A DNA stretch of 27,730 bases from a virus. The notes below the pieces were generated by a model. The model was not told the DNA's origin and searched no databases. It was given only the letters and a program-made list of their open reading frames with translations. Numbering within the stretch: the first letter of the stretch is position 1; each line of letters opens with the position of its first letter. Location of the stretch: positions 1 through 27,730 of IMG/VR virus record IMGVR_UViG_3300035703_000363; one strand, given 5' to 3'. Below, piece after piece: positions 1-6,447 of this stretch. The position numbers were made by a program, and so were the translations under genes.

Positions 1-1
1 A

Positions 2-382
2 ACGAATCCTCGCGGTGGTGTGGTGGTGTGGGGCCAGAAGACGCTTCAGGTCGCCGCCTCGGCACTCGACAGGGTCAACGTCCGCCGCCTCCTCATCGAC
101 ATCCGTCGTCAGGTCCGTGAGATCGCACAGACGATCCTCTTCGAACCAAACCGTGAGGCGACACTCGCCCGTTTCGCTGCGGCGGTCACACCACGTCTTC
201 AGAGGATCCAGCAGCTCAGTGGCCTTGAGAGATTCAAGGTGGTCATCGACTCCTCGACAACGACGCAAACTGACATTGAAAATAACACGATACGTGGTAA
301 GATATTCGTACAGCCCACCAAGAGCATCGAGTTCGTCTCGCTTGACTTCGTGGTCGCCAACAACCTTGCCCAAGTACAGTGA
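2..382 (+). CDS. Contractile tail sheath protein, C-terminal part (5' truncated by window edge)
   Basis: The reading frame is open to the left edge, so only the last 126 residues are visible. The peptide starts TNPRGGVVVWGQKTLQ and continues through VNVRRLLIDIRRQ, FEPNRE, RIQQLSGL and GKIFVQPTKSIEFVSLDF. This series is the conserved C-terminal domain of contractile sheath subunits (T4 gp18 type), the part that packs on the tail tube and carries the arms linking neighbouring subunits. A GTG codon at position 20 could be read as a start, but the conserved NPRGG segment lies upstream of it, so it is internal. The gene sits upstream of the tail tube gene as in T4, separated from it here by a small gene and a homing endonuclease gene. 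The family call is by eye but the motif series is very characteristic. Confidence 0.9.
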   Translation, partial: TNPRGGVVVWGQKTLQVAASALDRVNVRRLLIDIRRQVREIAQTILFEPNREATLARFAAAVTPRLQRIQQLSGLERFKVVIDSSTTTQTDIENNTIRGKIFVQPTKSIEFVSLDFVVANNLAQVQ

Positions 383-389
383 GATTTAA

Positions 390-767
390 ATGAGAATAAC
401 ACGCCAACAGCTAACAGACCTCATTAACGAAGAGATTTCCTCCGCCCTCCTGGAACGTCAGAACAGGCGTCTCCTGGAGGCGGCGGTTCCTGGTATGTCG
501 CACACCTCCGCATATGACATGGTGGAGTTCGCAAAGGCATACATGGAGCTTCCTCGCGATTTGAGAAAAGTCCTTGACTTCGTCATGGAAGGTAGGGGAG
601 AAAACGTGACTCTGGAGGAGGTGCAGGACCTGCACGACATCCTCACGGGTTACAATTCAGAACTCGACGATTACTTGAAGGAAGCACTCGCCGCGGCGCA
701 GGTGTACTACGACGAGGAAGATGAAGACGACGGCACTTGGGCCGCCGCAGTTCGAGCCAACCGCTGA
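390..767 (+). CDS. Small acidic phage protein with capsid-targeting-like N-terminal leader
   Basis: This 125-residue protein starts 7 nt after the sheath stop, with a weak GAG ribosome site before the ATG. The first 22 residues, MRITRQQLTDLINEEISSAL, form a basic-then-acidic amphipathic helix ending in INE-E. This resembles a leader seen on many small proteins of large phages and fits the (I/L)-x-E rule of the T4 prohead protease. The body is helical and acidic (YNSELDDYLKEAL) with a very acidic stretch YYDEEDEDD near the end. I do not recognise a fold or function. By position and leader it could be a virion-packaged or assembly protein. The gene ends at a strong terminator that closes the sheath transcript. 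Confidence 0.7.
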   Translation: MRITRQQLTDLINEEISSALLERQNRRLLEAAVPGMSHTSAYDMVEFAKAYMELPRDLRKVLDFVMEGRGENVTLEEVQDLHDILTGYNSELDDYLKEALAAAQVYYDEEDEDDGTWAAAVRANR

Positions 768-790
768 ATTAAATCAGCAAAATAATGAAG

Positions 791-822
791 AGGGACAGGA
801 TGAGAGATTCCTGTCCTTTTTT
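791..822 (+). terminator. Rho-independent terminator after the sheath operon
   Basis: A perfect 8-bp stem, GGACAGGA (793-800) with TCCTGTCC (809-816), has an 8-nt loop and is followed at once by six T residues (817-822). G792 and A791 can extend the stem by pairing with T817 and T818. It lies between the small leader-bearing gene and the end of the opposing endonuclease gene, whose stop codon overlaps the T tract. Confidence 0.85.
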
Positions 823-2480
823 CATAGGTTCATCTCGTACACGACATTCTCACAACCCCATATCTTGACGACCCCCGCCGCTTCGGCCACATCGGCTTCC
901 GTCAGACCGTTCTTAGAGTCGGCTCGATACTTGAATCGATTGAATCGATTGTCGAAGTCCGTCCACCAAAAACGAGGAGGAGTCCTACTGACTTCCTTGA
1001 AACCGGCCGCCACGTAACCCACTCCGGAGCCTCCGTGTCGAGTGTCGACGTACGTCATTAATTTTGTGTGGCCTTTGTCTCTGCACCACGAGGCAGCTAC
1101 CGCGACGAGTCTGCTTAATCCACCTGGGACGTTGTGATGTTTCTTTGGGCAGCACCTCGCGACCTCCATCACACCTTCCTTCTTGTGGAAAGGTCTCCTC
1201 ACAGAGAGGGCATATACGATCTTATCTCCACAGAAGAGTCCCCAAGCCGCGGTGGATGCCACATCTCCATCTATGTGGTTTTCCTCGAAGAAGGAGCTTC
1301 TTTCCGAAGACGTCAGCTCTCGAATGTCACACTTTCTCGCGCCAATCTTTGTTGAAGACATTCCCAGGCGCGACGCAATCATTGACTTGATGATGTCCGG
1401 CTTGTCCCTCCACTCGTCCTCAAACACGTGGATGAGCTTTATCCCCTCCTTGGACGCCGATATCGACTTGTTAGAGTGGTAATTGGAAGACCGTCCCGTG
1501 TGGGAGTGCCAGTAGAGACCGTTGTACTCCACCGCCACCCTCTTCACCTCCGCGTGAATGTCGAGTTCGAGTCCACCCGGCAATACCGACCTGTCATTTC
1601 GCTTCACTTCGACTCCGAGGCTCTCGATCCATTTGGCGACCATCTCCTGCGCCAATGATCCTCCCGGTGAACACTTGAAGCAACGACCATACTGAAGGGA
1701 CCTCAGCGACCCGAAGAACGTCTCACTGCATCCGATGCACTGGACCTGTATCACCTTCTGTGCGTCGTTGACGTAGCTCTCGAGTCCTCCGACTACTTTC
1801 AACTTTCCCCGCGCCTCCACCCGAGACTTTATCTCGTCGGTCGGCAGTCTCTTCATCTTGTCGAGTCGCTTCCTGATGTTCTCCTGTCGCATCACCAAGG
1901 AGACGTTCGTCGCCATGGTCGCCACCCTCTCGTCCGTCTCCTTCGTCCGTCCCTTGGCCCACGGCACCGCATCCCCCGCTGCGTATTTCTCCTTGAGGTC
2001 GGCGGCCGCTTCGGCCACCCGCTCGTCTGTCTCTGCGGTGAGTCCCTTGTTCCAAGCGACGATGGAGCCCTCCTCGAAGGCAGCCTTCCTTCCGACCGCA
2101 GTCGCCTCACCCCTCCTCCTGACGCGTTCGTCTGTCTCCTTTGTCCGTCCCTTGGCCCACGACTCTTTACCCTTGAGCGCCTGGGACCTCGCCGCTGATA
2201 TCCTCTCCGCCTCTTCGGGACTGCACACAGCGTAGATGGAGCCGTTGTGACCGTTGATGACCTTGGAGTAACCGTTCCGCCATCCGTTCCACTTGGTCTC
2301 CGCTCCACACCCGCAGGCACATTTGACGGGACCACCGTTGAGTTCGTCCCACATTTCCTTCGACGATTTCCCGTGTTTCTCCTGTAGGTGTCCCTCGAAG
2401 GCCGTCAGCCTCTTGCCGCTGAAACCACCACACAGGGGACACACGACGGCCTCCAACTCTCTTCCTTCAATGGCACCCAT
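822..2480 (-). CDS. Free-standing homing endonuclease with NUMOD3-like repeats and a Vsr-like nuclease domain
   Basis: 552 residues on the minus strand. Order of parts: a C2H2-like finger (C14, C17, H31, H36); a C54-x-C56-x-C58 knuckle; three NUMOD3-like DNA-binding repeats (WAKGRTKETDERV at about 108-120 and 174-186, WNKGLTAETDERV at 143-155); a second Cys4 cluster (C248, C251, C267, C270); a Vsr/EDxHD-type nuclease core (LELDIHAEV at 304-312, VAVEYNGLYWHSH at 315-327, LIHVFEDEW at 349-357); and a GNAT-like C-terminal domain (about 395-505). It presumably cuts a site in related phages that lack the gene. The start is supported by GAGGA 10 nt upstream and a sigma70-like promoter. Composition differs from its neighbours: nt 1921-1980 contain 43 G/C of 60. 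It sits between sheath and tube genes, opposite to both, which fits recent invasion. The endonuclease call is firm; the GNAT-like label is inference. Confidence 0.88.
   Translation of the reverse strand: MGAIEGRELEAVVCPLCGGFSGKRLTAFEGHLQEKHGKSSKEMWDELNGGPVKCACGCGAETKWNGWRNGYSKVINGHNGSIYAVCSPEEAERISAARSQALKGKESWAKGRTKETDERVRRRGEATAVGRKAAFEEGSIVAWNKGLTAETDERVAEAAADLKEKYAAGDAVPWAKGRTKETDERVATMATNVSLVMRQENIRKRLDKMKRLPTDEIKSRVEARGKLKVVGGLESYVNDAQKVIQVQCIGCSETFFGSLRSLQYGRCFKCSPGGSLAQEMVAKWIESLGVEVKRNDRSVLPGGLELDIHAEVKRVAVEYNGLYWHSHTGRSSNYHSNKSISASKEGIKLIHVFEDEWRDKPDIIKSMIASRLGMSSTKIGARKCDIRELTSSERSSFFEENHIDGDVASTAAWGLFCGDKIVYALSVRRPFHKKEGVMEVARCCPKKHHNVPGGLSRLVAVAASWCRDKGHTKLMTYVDTRHGGSGVGYVAAGFKEVSRTPPRFWWTDFDNRFNRFKYRADSKNGLTEADVAEAAGVVKIWGCENVVYEMNL
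1930..2161 (-). repeat. Near-identical DNA repeats encoding NUMOD3-like motifs
   Basis: Positions 1930-1963 and 2128-2161 match at 32 of 34 nt. Both encode the peptide WAKGRTKETDER on the minus strand. A third, more diverged copy lies between them at about 2022-2060 (WNKGLTAETDERV). The two differences between the close copies are C/T changes, which suggests recent duplication or gene conversion inside the endonuclease gene. Confidence 0.8.
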
Positions 2481-2502
2481 CTGTTCTTGCTCCTCGGCCT
2501 GA

Positions 2503-2531
2503 ATTATAGTGATCGATCAAAAAAAAGTAAA
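2503..2531 (-). promoter_or_regulatory. Candidate sigma70-type promoter for the 822-2480 endonuclease gene
   Basis: On the minus strand a perfect -10 box TATAAT (plus positions 2503-2508) lies 17 bp downstream of TTTACT (2526-2531), which matches four of six bases of the -35 consensus TTGACA. The spacing to the endonuclease ATG leaves a short leader containing the GAGGAG ribosome site. This would let the gene be expressed by host RNA polymerase independently of the flanking plus-strand genes. No transcription data support it. Confidence 0.45.
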
Positions 2532-2570
2532 AAAAGAAAATCATCTATAATTAAATCTGTCCTGATCATG

Positions 2571-2588
2571 GGAGAAATAGGAGAAATA
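2571..2588 (+). promoter_or_regulatory. Duplicated ribosome-binding site before the tail tube gene
   Basis: GGAGAAATA occurs twice in direct tandem (2571-2579 and 2580-2588). The second copy places GGAG at the right distance from the ATG at 2591. The first copy may act as a standby ribosome site. The tail tube is among the most abundant structural proteins in a phage, so strong initiation would be expected. Confidence 0.55.
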
Positions 2589-2590
2589 AC

Positions 2591-3082
2591 ATGGCCGCTG
2601 AGACACTTGACGTAACATCGATGATTCCTGCAAAATTCGAACCAAAGCGTAAAAACAGATGGGTGCTGATGATTGAGGGCATCGACGCCTACATCATCAA
2701 GACGACAGCACGTCCGTCGATCACAACGGAAGAGGTCGAAGTCCCCTTCATCAACTCACGTCGCTACCTCGCAGGTAAGACGACCTTCGGCACCATGGCG
2801 GTCACCCTCCACGATCCGATCGCTCCTTCCGGTGCCCAGCAGGTCATGGAGTGGGTCCGCACTCACTTCGAGTCTGTCTCAGGTCGCAGTGGTTATGCTG
2901 ACTTCTACAAGCGTGACATCCAGCTCAAGATGCTCGATCCCGTTGGAACTGTGGTCGAACTCTGGGACATCAAGGGTGCATTCATCACGGAAGCCAACTT
3001 CGGTGAGGTGACGTATGAAGACGGTGGTCCTGCTGAGATCACACTGACACTTCGCTTCGACAACTGCGTACTTCAGTTTTGA
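2591..3082 (+). CDS. Tail tube protein (T4 gp19-like)
   Basis: 163 residues, the same length as T4 gp19. The protein has the tube-monomer pattern: an N-terminal segment (MIPAKFEPKRKNRWVL), a central IKTTARPSITTEEVEVPFIN stretch in which the arginine-proline turn and PFIN are typical, a DFYKRDIQLKMLDPVGTVVE beta hairpin, and the end AEITLTLRFDNCVLQF, which is the usual tube-subunit C-terminus. The product stacks as hexameric rings to form the inner tube along which the sheath contracts and DNA passes. It has its own strong duplicated ribosome site and is followed by a strong terminator, so it may form a single-gene transcript. In T4 this gene directly follows the sheath gene. Confidence 0.92.
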   Translation: MAAETLDVTSMIPAKFEPKRKNRWVLMIEGIDAYIIKTTARPSITTEEVEVPFINSRRYLAGKTTFGTMAVTLHDPIAPSGAQQVMEWVRTHFESVSGRSGYADFYKRDIQLKMLDPVGTVVELWDIKGAFITEANFGEVTYEDGGPAEITLTLRFDNCVLQF

Positions 3083-3127
3083 TGCTTACATTCGACAACT
3101 GAGTCTTATAAAAAGACGACGTAAGAG

Positions 3128-3153
3128 AGGCTGCTTCGGCGGCCTTTTCTTTT
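3128..3153 (+). terminator. Rho-independent terminator with UUCG tetraloop after the tail tube gene
   Basis: GGCTGC (3129-3134), loop TTCG (3135-3138) and GCGGCC (3139-3144) form a 6-bp stem with one G-T pair, closed by the very stable UUCG tetraloop and followed by TTTTCTTTT (3145-3153). It lies in the gap where the tail tube gene and the opposing LamG-like gene converge. It is a good terminator for the plus strand; in the other direction it lacks a T tract. Confidence 0.85.
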
Positions 3154-3197
3154 ATGCTATGCGTCTTTCTACCGAATCTTATACATCGACAATGACA

Positions 3198-4007
3198 CTA
3201 AGCACTGTATCTGGATTTTGTCGCGTTGTAGTTGGTAGACACGTCAGACGCACTAAGGCCAGAGGTGTAGAAGTAGCACGCTCCAATCTTGCCATCGAGG
3301 TAAGCGGAACCTATTCCGCTTCCGATAAATCCCAGGTATAATGGATTCGTTTCTCCGTAGGTGTCTGATCCGTGAGCCGTAGTGATGTATTCCGTCTCGT
3401 TGATGTAGACCTTGGTCGTATTGGAGACAGAAGTTATTCTGGAGATGAATGTGAACAGGTACCACGTTCCTGTAGTTACCGTGAGTGTGGAATTAGAAAC
3501 TCTTTGTGTCGCTGCGCCGTTCGTCACGCACCTTACGACTCCACCGTTCGAGAAGAGACCGGCCCAATAACCGTCGAACCCGAATCCTGATGACAGCTTT
3601 CCAAGCACGGGAATTTGAGCGTTAAGAGCAGGAAGAGTGTCGAACTTGACCCACACCTGTATCGTCCTCGACGTCGACGTGTCGAGGGACAAATTTGAGA
3701 CGTGAGGTATCATGATGTTGTCGTTCGAACCGTCCAAGTCGAACTGTCCACTGTTTGTGTTCGACCACGTCGCACCGTTTATAGTTGCGTCATTATTGTT
3801 ATCTGTTAGATCATACCACGTGGTTCCCGATCCGGGATACGACACCGAATTGGAGGCGTCCAAGTGGACAAATAGATTTGAAGTTATGATGTCAGAAGGT
3901 GGAGACGGAGGCTCAGGGGACGTTTGTATCGAATGGAATCCTGAATTGAAACCATCAGTTCCAAGGTTCGTTGAAAATCCACCTCCAAAACCTTGAGAAG
4001 TACTCAT
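3198..4007 (-). CDS. LamG-like (concanavalin fold) virion surface or adhesion protein
   Basis: 269 residues on the minus strand. Residues 5-26 form a Gly-Phe motif (GFGGGFSTNLGTDGFNSGF) like that of the next gene upstream. A Pro/Ser linker (about 29-40) leads to a laminin-G/concanavalin-like domain: LFVHLDASNSVSYPGSGT, WYDLTDNNNDATINGATW, FDLDGSNDNIMIP, RTIQVWVKF, GTWYLFTFIS, TKVYINETEY and the closing AYLDGKIGACYFYTSGLS. Such domains bind glycans or proteins and are common in phage tail-fibre and head-decoration proteins. No signal peptide is seen. The start overlaps the upstream gene's stop by 4 nt (ATGA), so translation is probably coupled. Role as decoration or adhesin is inferred from domain and context. 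Confidence 0.75.
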   Translation of the reverse strand: MSTSQGFGGGFSTNLGTDGFNSGFHSIQTSPEPPSPPSDIITSNLFVHLDASNSVSYPGSGTTWYDLTDNNNDATINGATWSNTNSGQFDLDGSNDNIMIPHVSNLSLDTSTSRTIQVWVKFDTLPALNAQIPVLGKLSSGFGFDGYWAGLFSNGGVVRCVTNGAATQRVSNSTLTVTTGTWYLFTFISRITSVSNTTKVYINETEYITTAHGSDTYGETNPLYLGFIGSGIGSAYLDGKIGACYFYTSGLSASDVSTNYNATKSRYSA

Positions 4008-4720
4008 GGTGCCGTCGACAGTATCTCCATGACGGGATAGTAGTTGGTGTTTGCGGCATCCGTTGGATCTGGATAGACCTGCGTGGATGTAGGTATGGGA
4101 ATCAATGAGGTATGGAATACAGCCAAACCCATCTGCGTGCTAATTGCTCTGTACACCACTGTGTATGTTCCTGCTGTCAAAGTCACTGCGGACGCATCAT
4201 AGACTGTATAGATGTCGTACTCCGTCCTGTTCGTGTTGACTGTCATGGGGTTGACAACTGCAGTCCTGACTGCGCTTCTAACTTTTGAGTTTGTCGCGAA
4301 AGTCTTCGTTGACAGTGCACCTCCATTTATAGACCCACCACTCTTCACTGTCAGCACCACATCAAAGTCGTCAAAAGTCACAGTCGTCCAGTTACCTAAC
4401 GGCTCTGGCGTTCTAACGAACTTGAAACCTTGTACTGTTACAGTCGAATCTACTTTCAACACCATCGTGCGTGTAAGATTACTGCGTGTGACAAATGCCA
4501 AGAAACCAGGCGAACCAGCTGTTGCTGGGTTGCTGTGAAGAGCTCTCACGCCATCTGTGATGTAGGTGTCCAAATTGGTGAACAGTGCGCCTGGTGTCGC
4601 TATCCCACCTCCGCCTCCACCGCCTTGCCCAGAAGACCTACGCTTCGAGAAACCCTGGTTGAAACCAGACCCACCAAAGTCACTGGAGAAGCCTGAATCA
4701 AAACCGCTTCCCAACCCCAT
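4004..4720 (-). CDS. Gly-rich N-terminal tag protein, probable virion decoration or fibre component
   Basis: 238 residues on the minus strand, middle gene of a three-gene operon. It begins GLGSGFDSGFSSDFGGSGF and NQGFSKRRSS, a Gly-Phe repeat shared with its downstream neighbour, followed by a poly-Gly linker of seven residues. The remainder is rich in Thr, Val and Ser and looks like beta sandwich: TYITDGVRALHSNP, VDSTVTVQGFKFV, TVTFDDFDVVLTV, AGTYTVVYRAIS and a C-terminal NTNYYPVMEIL. I do not recognise a named family. The anchor-like N-terminus plus beta body suits an extracellular particle protein attached by its N-terminus. Spacing of 3 nt to the upstream gene and a 4-nt overlap downstream indicate one transcript. 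Confidence 0.65.
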   Translation of the reverse strand: MGLGSGFDSGFSSDFGGSGFNQGFSKRRSSGQGGGGGGGIATPGALFTNLDTYITDGVRALHSNPATAGSPGFLAFVTRSNLTRTMVLKVDSTVTVQGFKFVRTPEPLGNWTTVTFDDFDVVLTVKSGGSINGGALSTKTFATNSKVRSAVRTAVVNPMTVNTNRTEYDIYTVYDASAVTLTAGTYTVVYRAISTQMGLAVFHTSLIPIPTSTQVYPDPTDAANTNYYPVMEILSTAP

Positions 4721-4723
4721 GAA

Positions 4724-5119
4724 TCAACCCACGCCTTGGAAACCGTTCGATCCAGTTATTGGTGTAATCATCTTTGATGGTATGAAAGTCAATCCAGCGA
4801 CAAGCGTGAAGGTGGAAGAGGCTCCGGCACTGCCTGATATAAAGATTCTGTCTGTTCGAAGTTCTCCCGAGAAAGAATCAGAGCCGCTGAGAATGAAATA
4901 ATTTGAGTTGGCAGTCGTTAGACCAGCTCTCGTGAATGAGATGGATATGACATTTGAAGATGCGCTTGTGTTCTTCAACGTGATGAATCTTGTGATCTGT
5001 GGAAAAACCAACTCTCTTGTTGCACCCAGGGATACCGTAGAGGAAGTCACATAGGGTGTCGCAGAAATCTGATATGCCGAAACGTATCCTTCACCTTGTA
5101 CGGGATGATTCAATGCCAT
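4724..5119 (-). CDS. Small beta-rich virion surface protein, first gene of the minus-strand operon
   Basis: 131 residues on the minus strand. Segments such as YVSAYQISATPYVTSS, ELVFPQITRFITLKNT, NVISISFTRAGL, NYFILSGSDSFSGELRT and FTLVAGLTFIP alternate strand-like stretches with turns. They resemble small beta-sandwich surface proteins of marine phages that I have seen described only as virion structural. The C-terminus GSNGFQGVG repeats the Gly-Phe motif found at the N-termini of the next two proteins. A weak AAGG lies upstream of the ATG. The gene is divergent from the gp26-like gene across a 151-nt region that must hold promoters for both directions. Function is inferred from fold impression and context only. 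Confidence 0.62.
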   Translation of the reverse strand: MALNHPVQGEGYVSAYQISATPYVTSSTVSLGATRELVFPQITRFITLKNTSASSNVISISFTRAGLTTANSNYFILSGSDSFSGELRTDRIFISGSAGASSTFTLVAGLTFIPSKMITPITGSNGFQGVG

Positions 5120-5211
5120 GGAGTGTCGCCTTGTTTGTTCATTAAGTATTCTCTTCTCATAAAATTCTATAGTAAATGCTCAATCGCAAATATAGGTCGA
5201 GTTTTTTGGTT

Positions 5212-5257
5212 GTCTTTATTTACGTCCTGCATCCCTTTGTTTATCATTAGATGCAGG
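5212..5257 (+). promoter_or_regulatory. Possible late promoter element and ribosome-site hairpin before the gp26-like gene
   Basis: GTCTTTATTTA (5212-5222) recurs nearly unchanged at 6414-6424 and may be a promoter element. Just downstream CCTGCATC (5226-5233) and GATGCAGG (5250-5257) form a perfect 8-bp stem with a 16-nt loop. The 3' arm ends in AGG of the AGGAG ribosome site (5255-5259) that serves the ATG at 5271, so folding would partly hide the site. The rest of the 5120-5270 gap is AT-rich and shows nothing else certain. Confidence 0.45.
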
Positions 5258-5270
5258 AGAAAGTACCAAT

Positions 5271-6143
5271 ATGTCAGACGATAGAGAGCAGAAGAACGCA
5301 ATCTTTGCACAGCAGGGTCCCGCAGGAGTCGATCCACGTATGCCGAGAGTCTCCCAGGCAGACAAGGTCAAGGCCGACTTCGGTCTTGAGATTCCTCATG
5401 AGGTCGTTCCACTGCCCTCCAATGGTAAGGTATACCCCCAGGACTCTTCACTCTATGGTGCAGAACTCGTTGAGATCAAGGCGATGACTGCCAAGGAAGA
5501 AGACATCCTCACCTCCCGCGCTCTTCTGAAGAAGGGAACTGTCATCACGGAGCTCATTCGGTCCTGTATGACAGATCGTTCCATCAATCCTCTCGACCTT
5601 CTGTCAGGTGACAGGAATGCACTCATGGTTGCAATCCGCGTCACAGGTTATGGTCCTGAGTACGATGTGGAGATGGAGTGTCCTGAGTGCAGTGTCAAGT
5701 CTCCTCACTCGTTCAACTTAGGTGCTCTTCCAATCAAGAGGCTCGACATCGAACCTGTAGTTCCAGGTGCGAATCTCTTCGAATTCAGACTGCCCATGAG
5801 CGGTAAGGTCGTCAAGTTCAAGTTCATGACAGGTCGTGATGAGGAAGAGATCGTTGCCCTCAGCGAGAAGCAGAAGAAGTTGGGTCTCCCAACGGATGCC
5901 ACGGTCACCACCAATCTCCTCTTTGCCATCCAGTCCGTCGATGGCATCGACGATCGTTCCAAGGTCGCCAACTTCGTCAAGTCCATGCCAGCACGGGACT
6001 CCCTCGCCTTGAGAAACTACATCCAGGACCATGAGCCAGGTCTCATCATGAAGCAAGAGACGTCTTGCAACGCCTGCGGCCACTCCGAGGAGGTGACCAT
6101 GCCACTCGGCGTCACGTTTCTTTGGCCTTCGGCCGGAAGATAG
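5271..6143 (+). CDS. Baseplate hub protein, T4 gp26-like
   Basis: 290 residues; T4 gp26 has 208, so this is a longer member. After a variable N-terminus (1-40) come IPHEVVPLPSNGKVYP (41-56), LVEIKAMTAKEEDILTSRAL, and a rule-like NPLDLLSGDRNALMVAIRV. A zinc-type Cys pair in VEMECPECSVK (C137, C140) matches a second in QETSCNACGHSEE (C266, C269), together able to hold one Zn. The end MPLGVTFLWPSAGR is typical. The family is the T4 baseplate-hub gp26 group, needed for assembly of the central hub on which the tape measure and tube are built. The gene leads the plus-strand tail assembly run and is followed 13 nt later by a gp51-like small gene, as expected for this pair. The AGGAG ribosome site supports the ATG at 5271. 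Confidence 0.82.
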   Translation: MSDDREQKNAIFAQQGPAGVDPRMPRVSQADKVKADFGLEIPHEVVPLPSNGKVYPQDSSLYGAELVEIKAMTAKEEDILTSRALLKKGTVITELIRSCMTDRSINPLDLLSGDRNALMVAIRVTGYGPEYDVEMECPECSVKSPHSFNLGALPIKRLDIEPVVPGANLFEFRLPMSGKVVKFKFMTGRDEEEIVALSEKQKKLGLPTDATVTTNLLFAIQSVDGIDDRSKVANFVKSMPARDSLALRNYIQDHEPGLIMKQETSCNACGHSEEVTMPLGVTFLWPSAGR

Positions 6144-6156
6144 AGAACCTCTTATA

Positions 6157-6390
6157 ATGGAACCTGCGTTCCTCCTGATGTATTATGGAGGATTCACTTG
6201 GAGCGAAACGCAAGTTCTTCCCGTCTCCTATAAGAGATGGTTCATCGAGAGGATCAACAGAGAGTTGACTCGGACGTCGGAGTCCGGAAACACTCAGAGC
6301 AGAGCACTACACCAGAACTCACCTGATGTCAGGGCGTTGCAAGGAAAGGCGAGGGATTCGTCTCCATCGAGATTGCGTAGATTCACGTAA
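6157..6390 (+). CDS. Small gp51/DUF6760-like tail assembly protein
   Basis: 77 residues. The core MYYGGFTWSETQVLPVSYKR followed by WFIERINREL matches a small phage family with the pattern GGFtWsE..slPv..r.WfieRinkE that follows gp26 in many myoviruses and is often labelled baseplate hub assembly catalyst or tail assembly chaperone. The C-terminal 35 residues are polar, basic and probably disordered. An alternative start is the Met at residue 8 (nt 6178), right before the conserved core; neither has a good ribosome site, so translation is probably coupled to the upstream gene. The family link is by memory of the pattern. Confidence 0.65.
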   Translation: MEPAFLLMYYGGFTWSETQVLPVSYKRWFIERINRELTRTSESGNTQSRALHQNSPDVRALQGKARDSSPSRLRRFT

Positions 6391-6408
6391 TTTCTGAGTA
6401 TCTTTTTT
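6371..6408 (+). terminator. Weak possible terminator after the gp51-like gene
   Basis: TTGCGT (6373-6378) pairs with ACGTAA (6385-6390) with one G-T pair and a 6-nt loop; the second arm contains the stop codon of the gp51-like gene. A T-rich stretch follows but the run of six T lies 12 nt downstream, so termination would be inefficient. Confidence 0.25.
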
Positions 6409-6409
6409 G

Positions 6410-6437
6410 CTTCGTCCTTATTTAGTTTTTGACGAAG
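6410..6437 (+). promoter_or_regulatory. Leader hairpin with embedded TTATTTA element before the 6448 gene
   Basis: CTTCGTC (6410-6416) and GACGAAG (6431-6437) form a perfect 7-bp stem with a 14-nt loop. The loop contains CTTATTTA, and GTCCTTATTTA (6414-6424) matches the element before the gp26-like gene at 10 of 11 positions. The 3' arm abuts and partly overlaps the ribosome site GAAGAGG before the ATG at 6448. It may be a promoter, a translation-control hairpin or both. Confidence 0.4.
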
Positions 6438-6447
6438 AGGATAGCAC

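Noticed and set aside
15-389. 124-codon frame overlapping the sheath gene in another phase
   Set aside because: Arg/Ser-rich shadow; the overlapping frame carries the conserved tail sheath sequence.
721-1017. 98-codon plus-strand frame overlapping the terminator and the end of the first endonuclease gene
   Set aside because: It runs through the terminator hairpin, has no ribosome site and is antisense to the well-supported endonuclease domain.
3103-3117. GTCTT-ATAAA-AAGAC small hairpin after the tail tube gene
   Set aside because: Only 5 bp and AT-rich; the nearby UUCG hairpin explains termination. It could be a promoter-like TATAAAAA but nothing supports that.
3159-3341. 60-codon plus-strand frame after the tail tube terminator
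   Set aside because: Lies antisense to the end of the LamG-like gene, with no ribosome site and no recognisable pattern.
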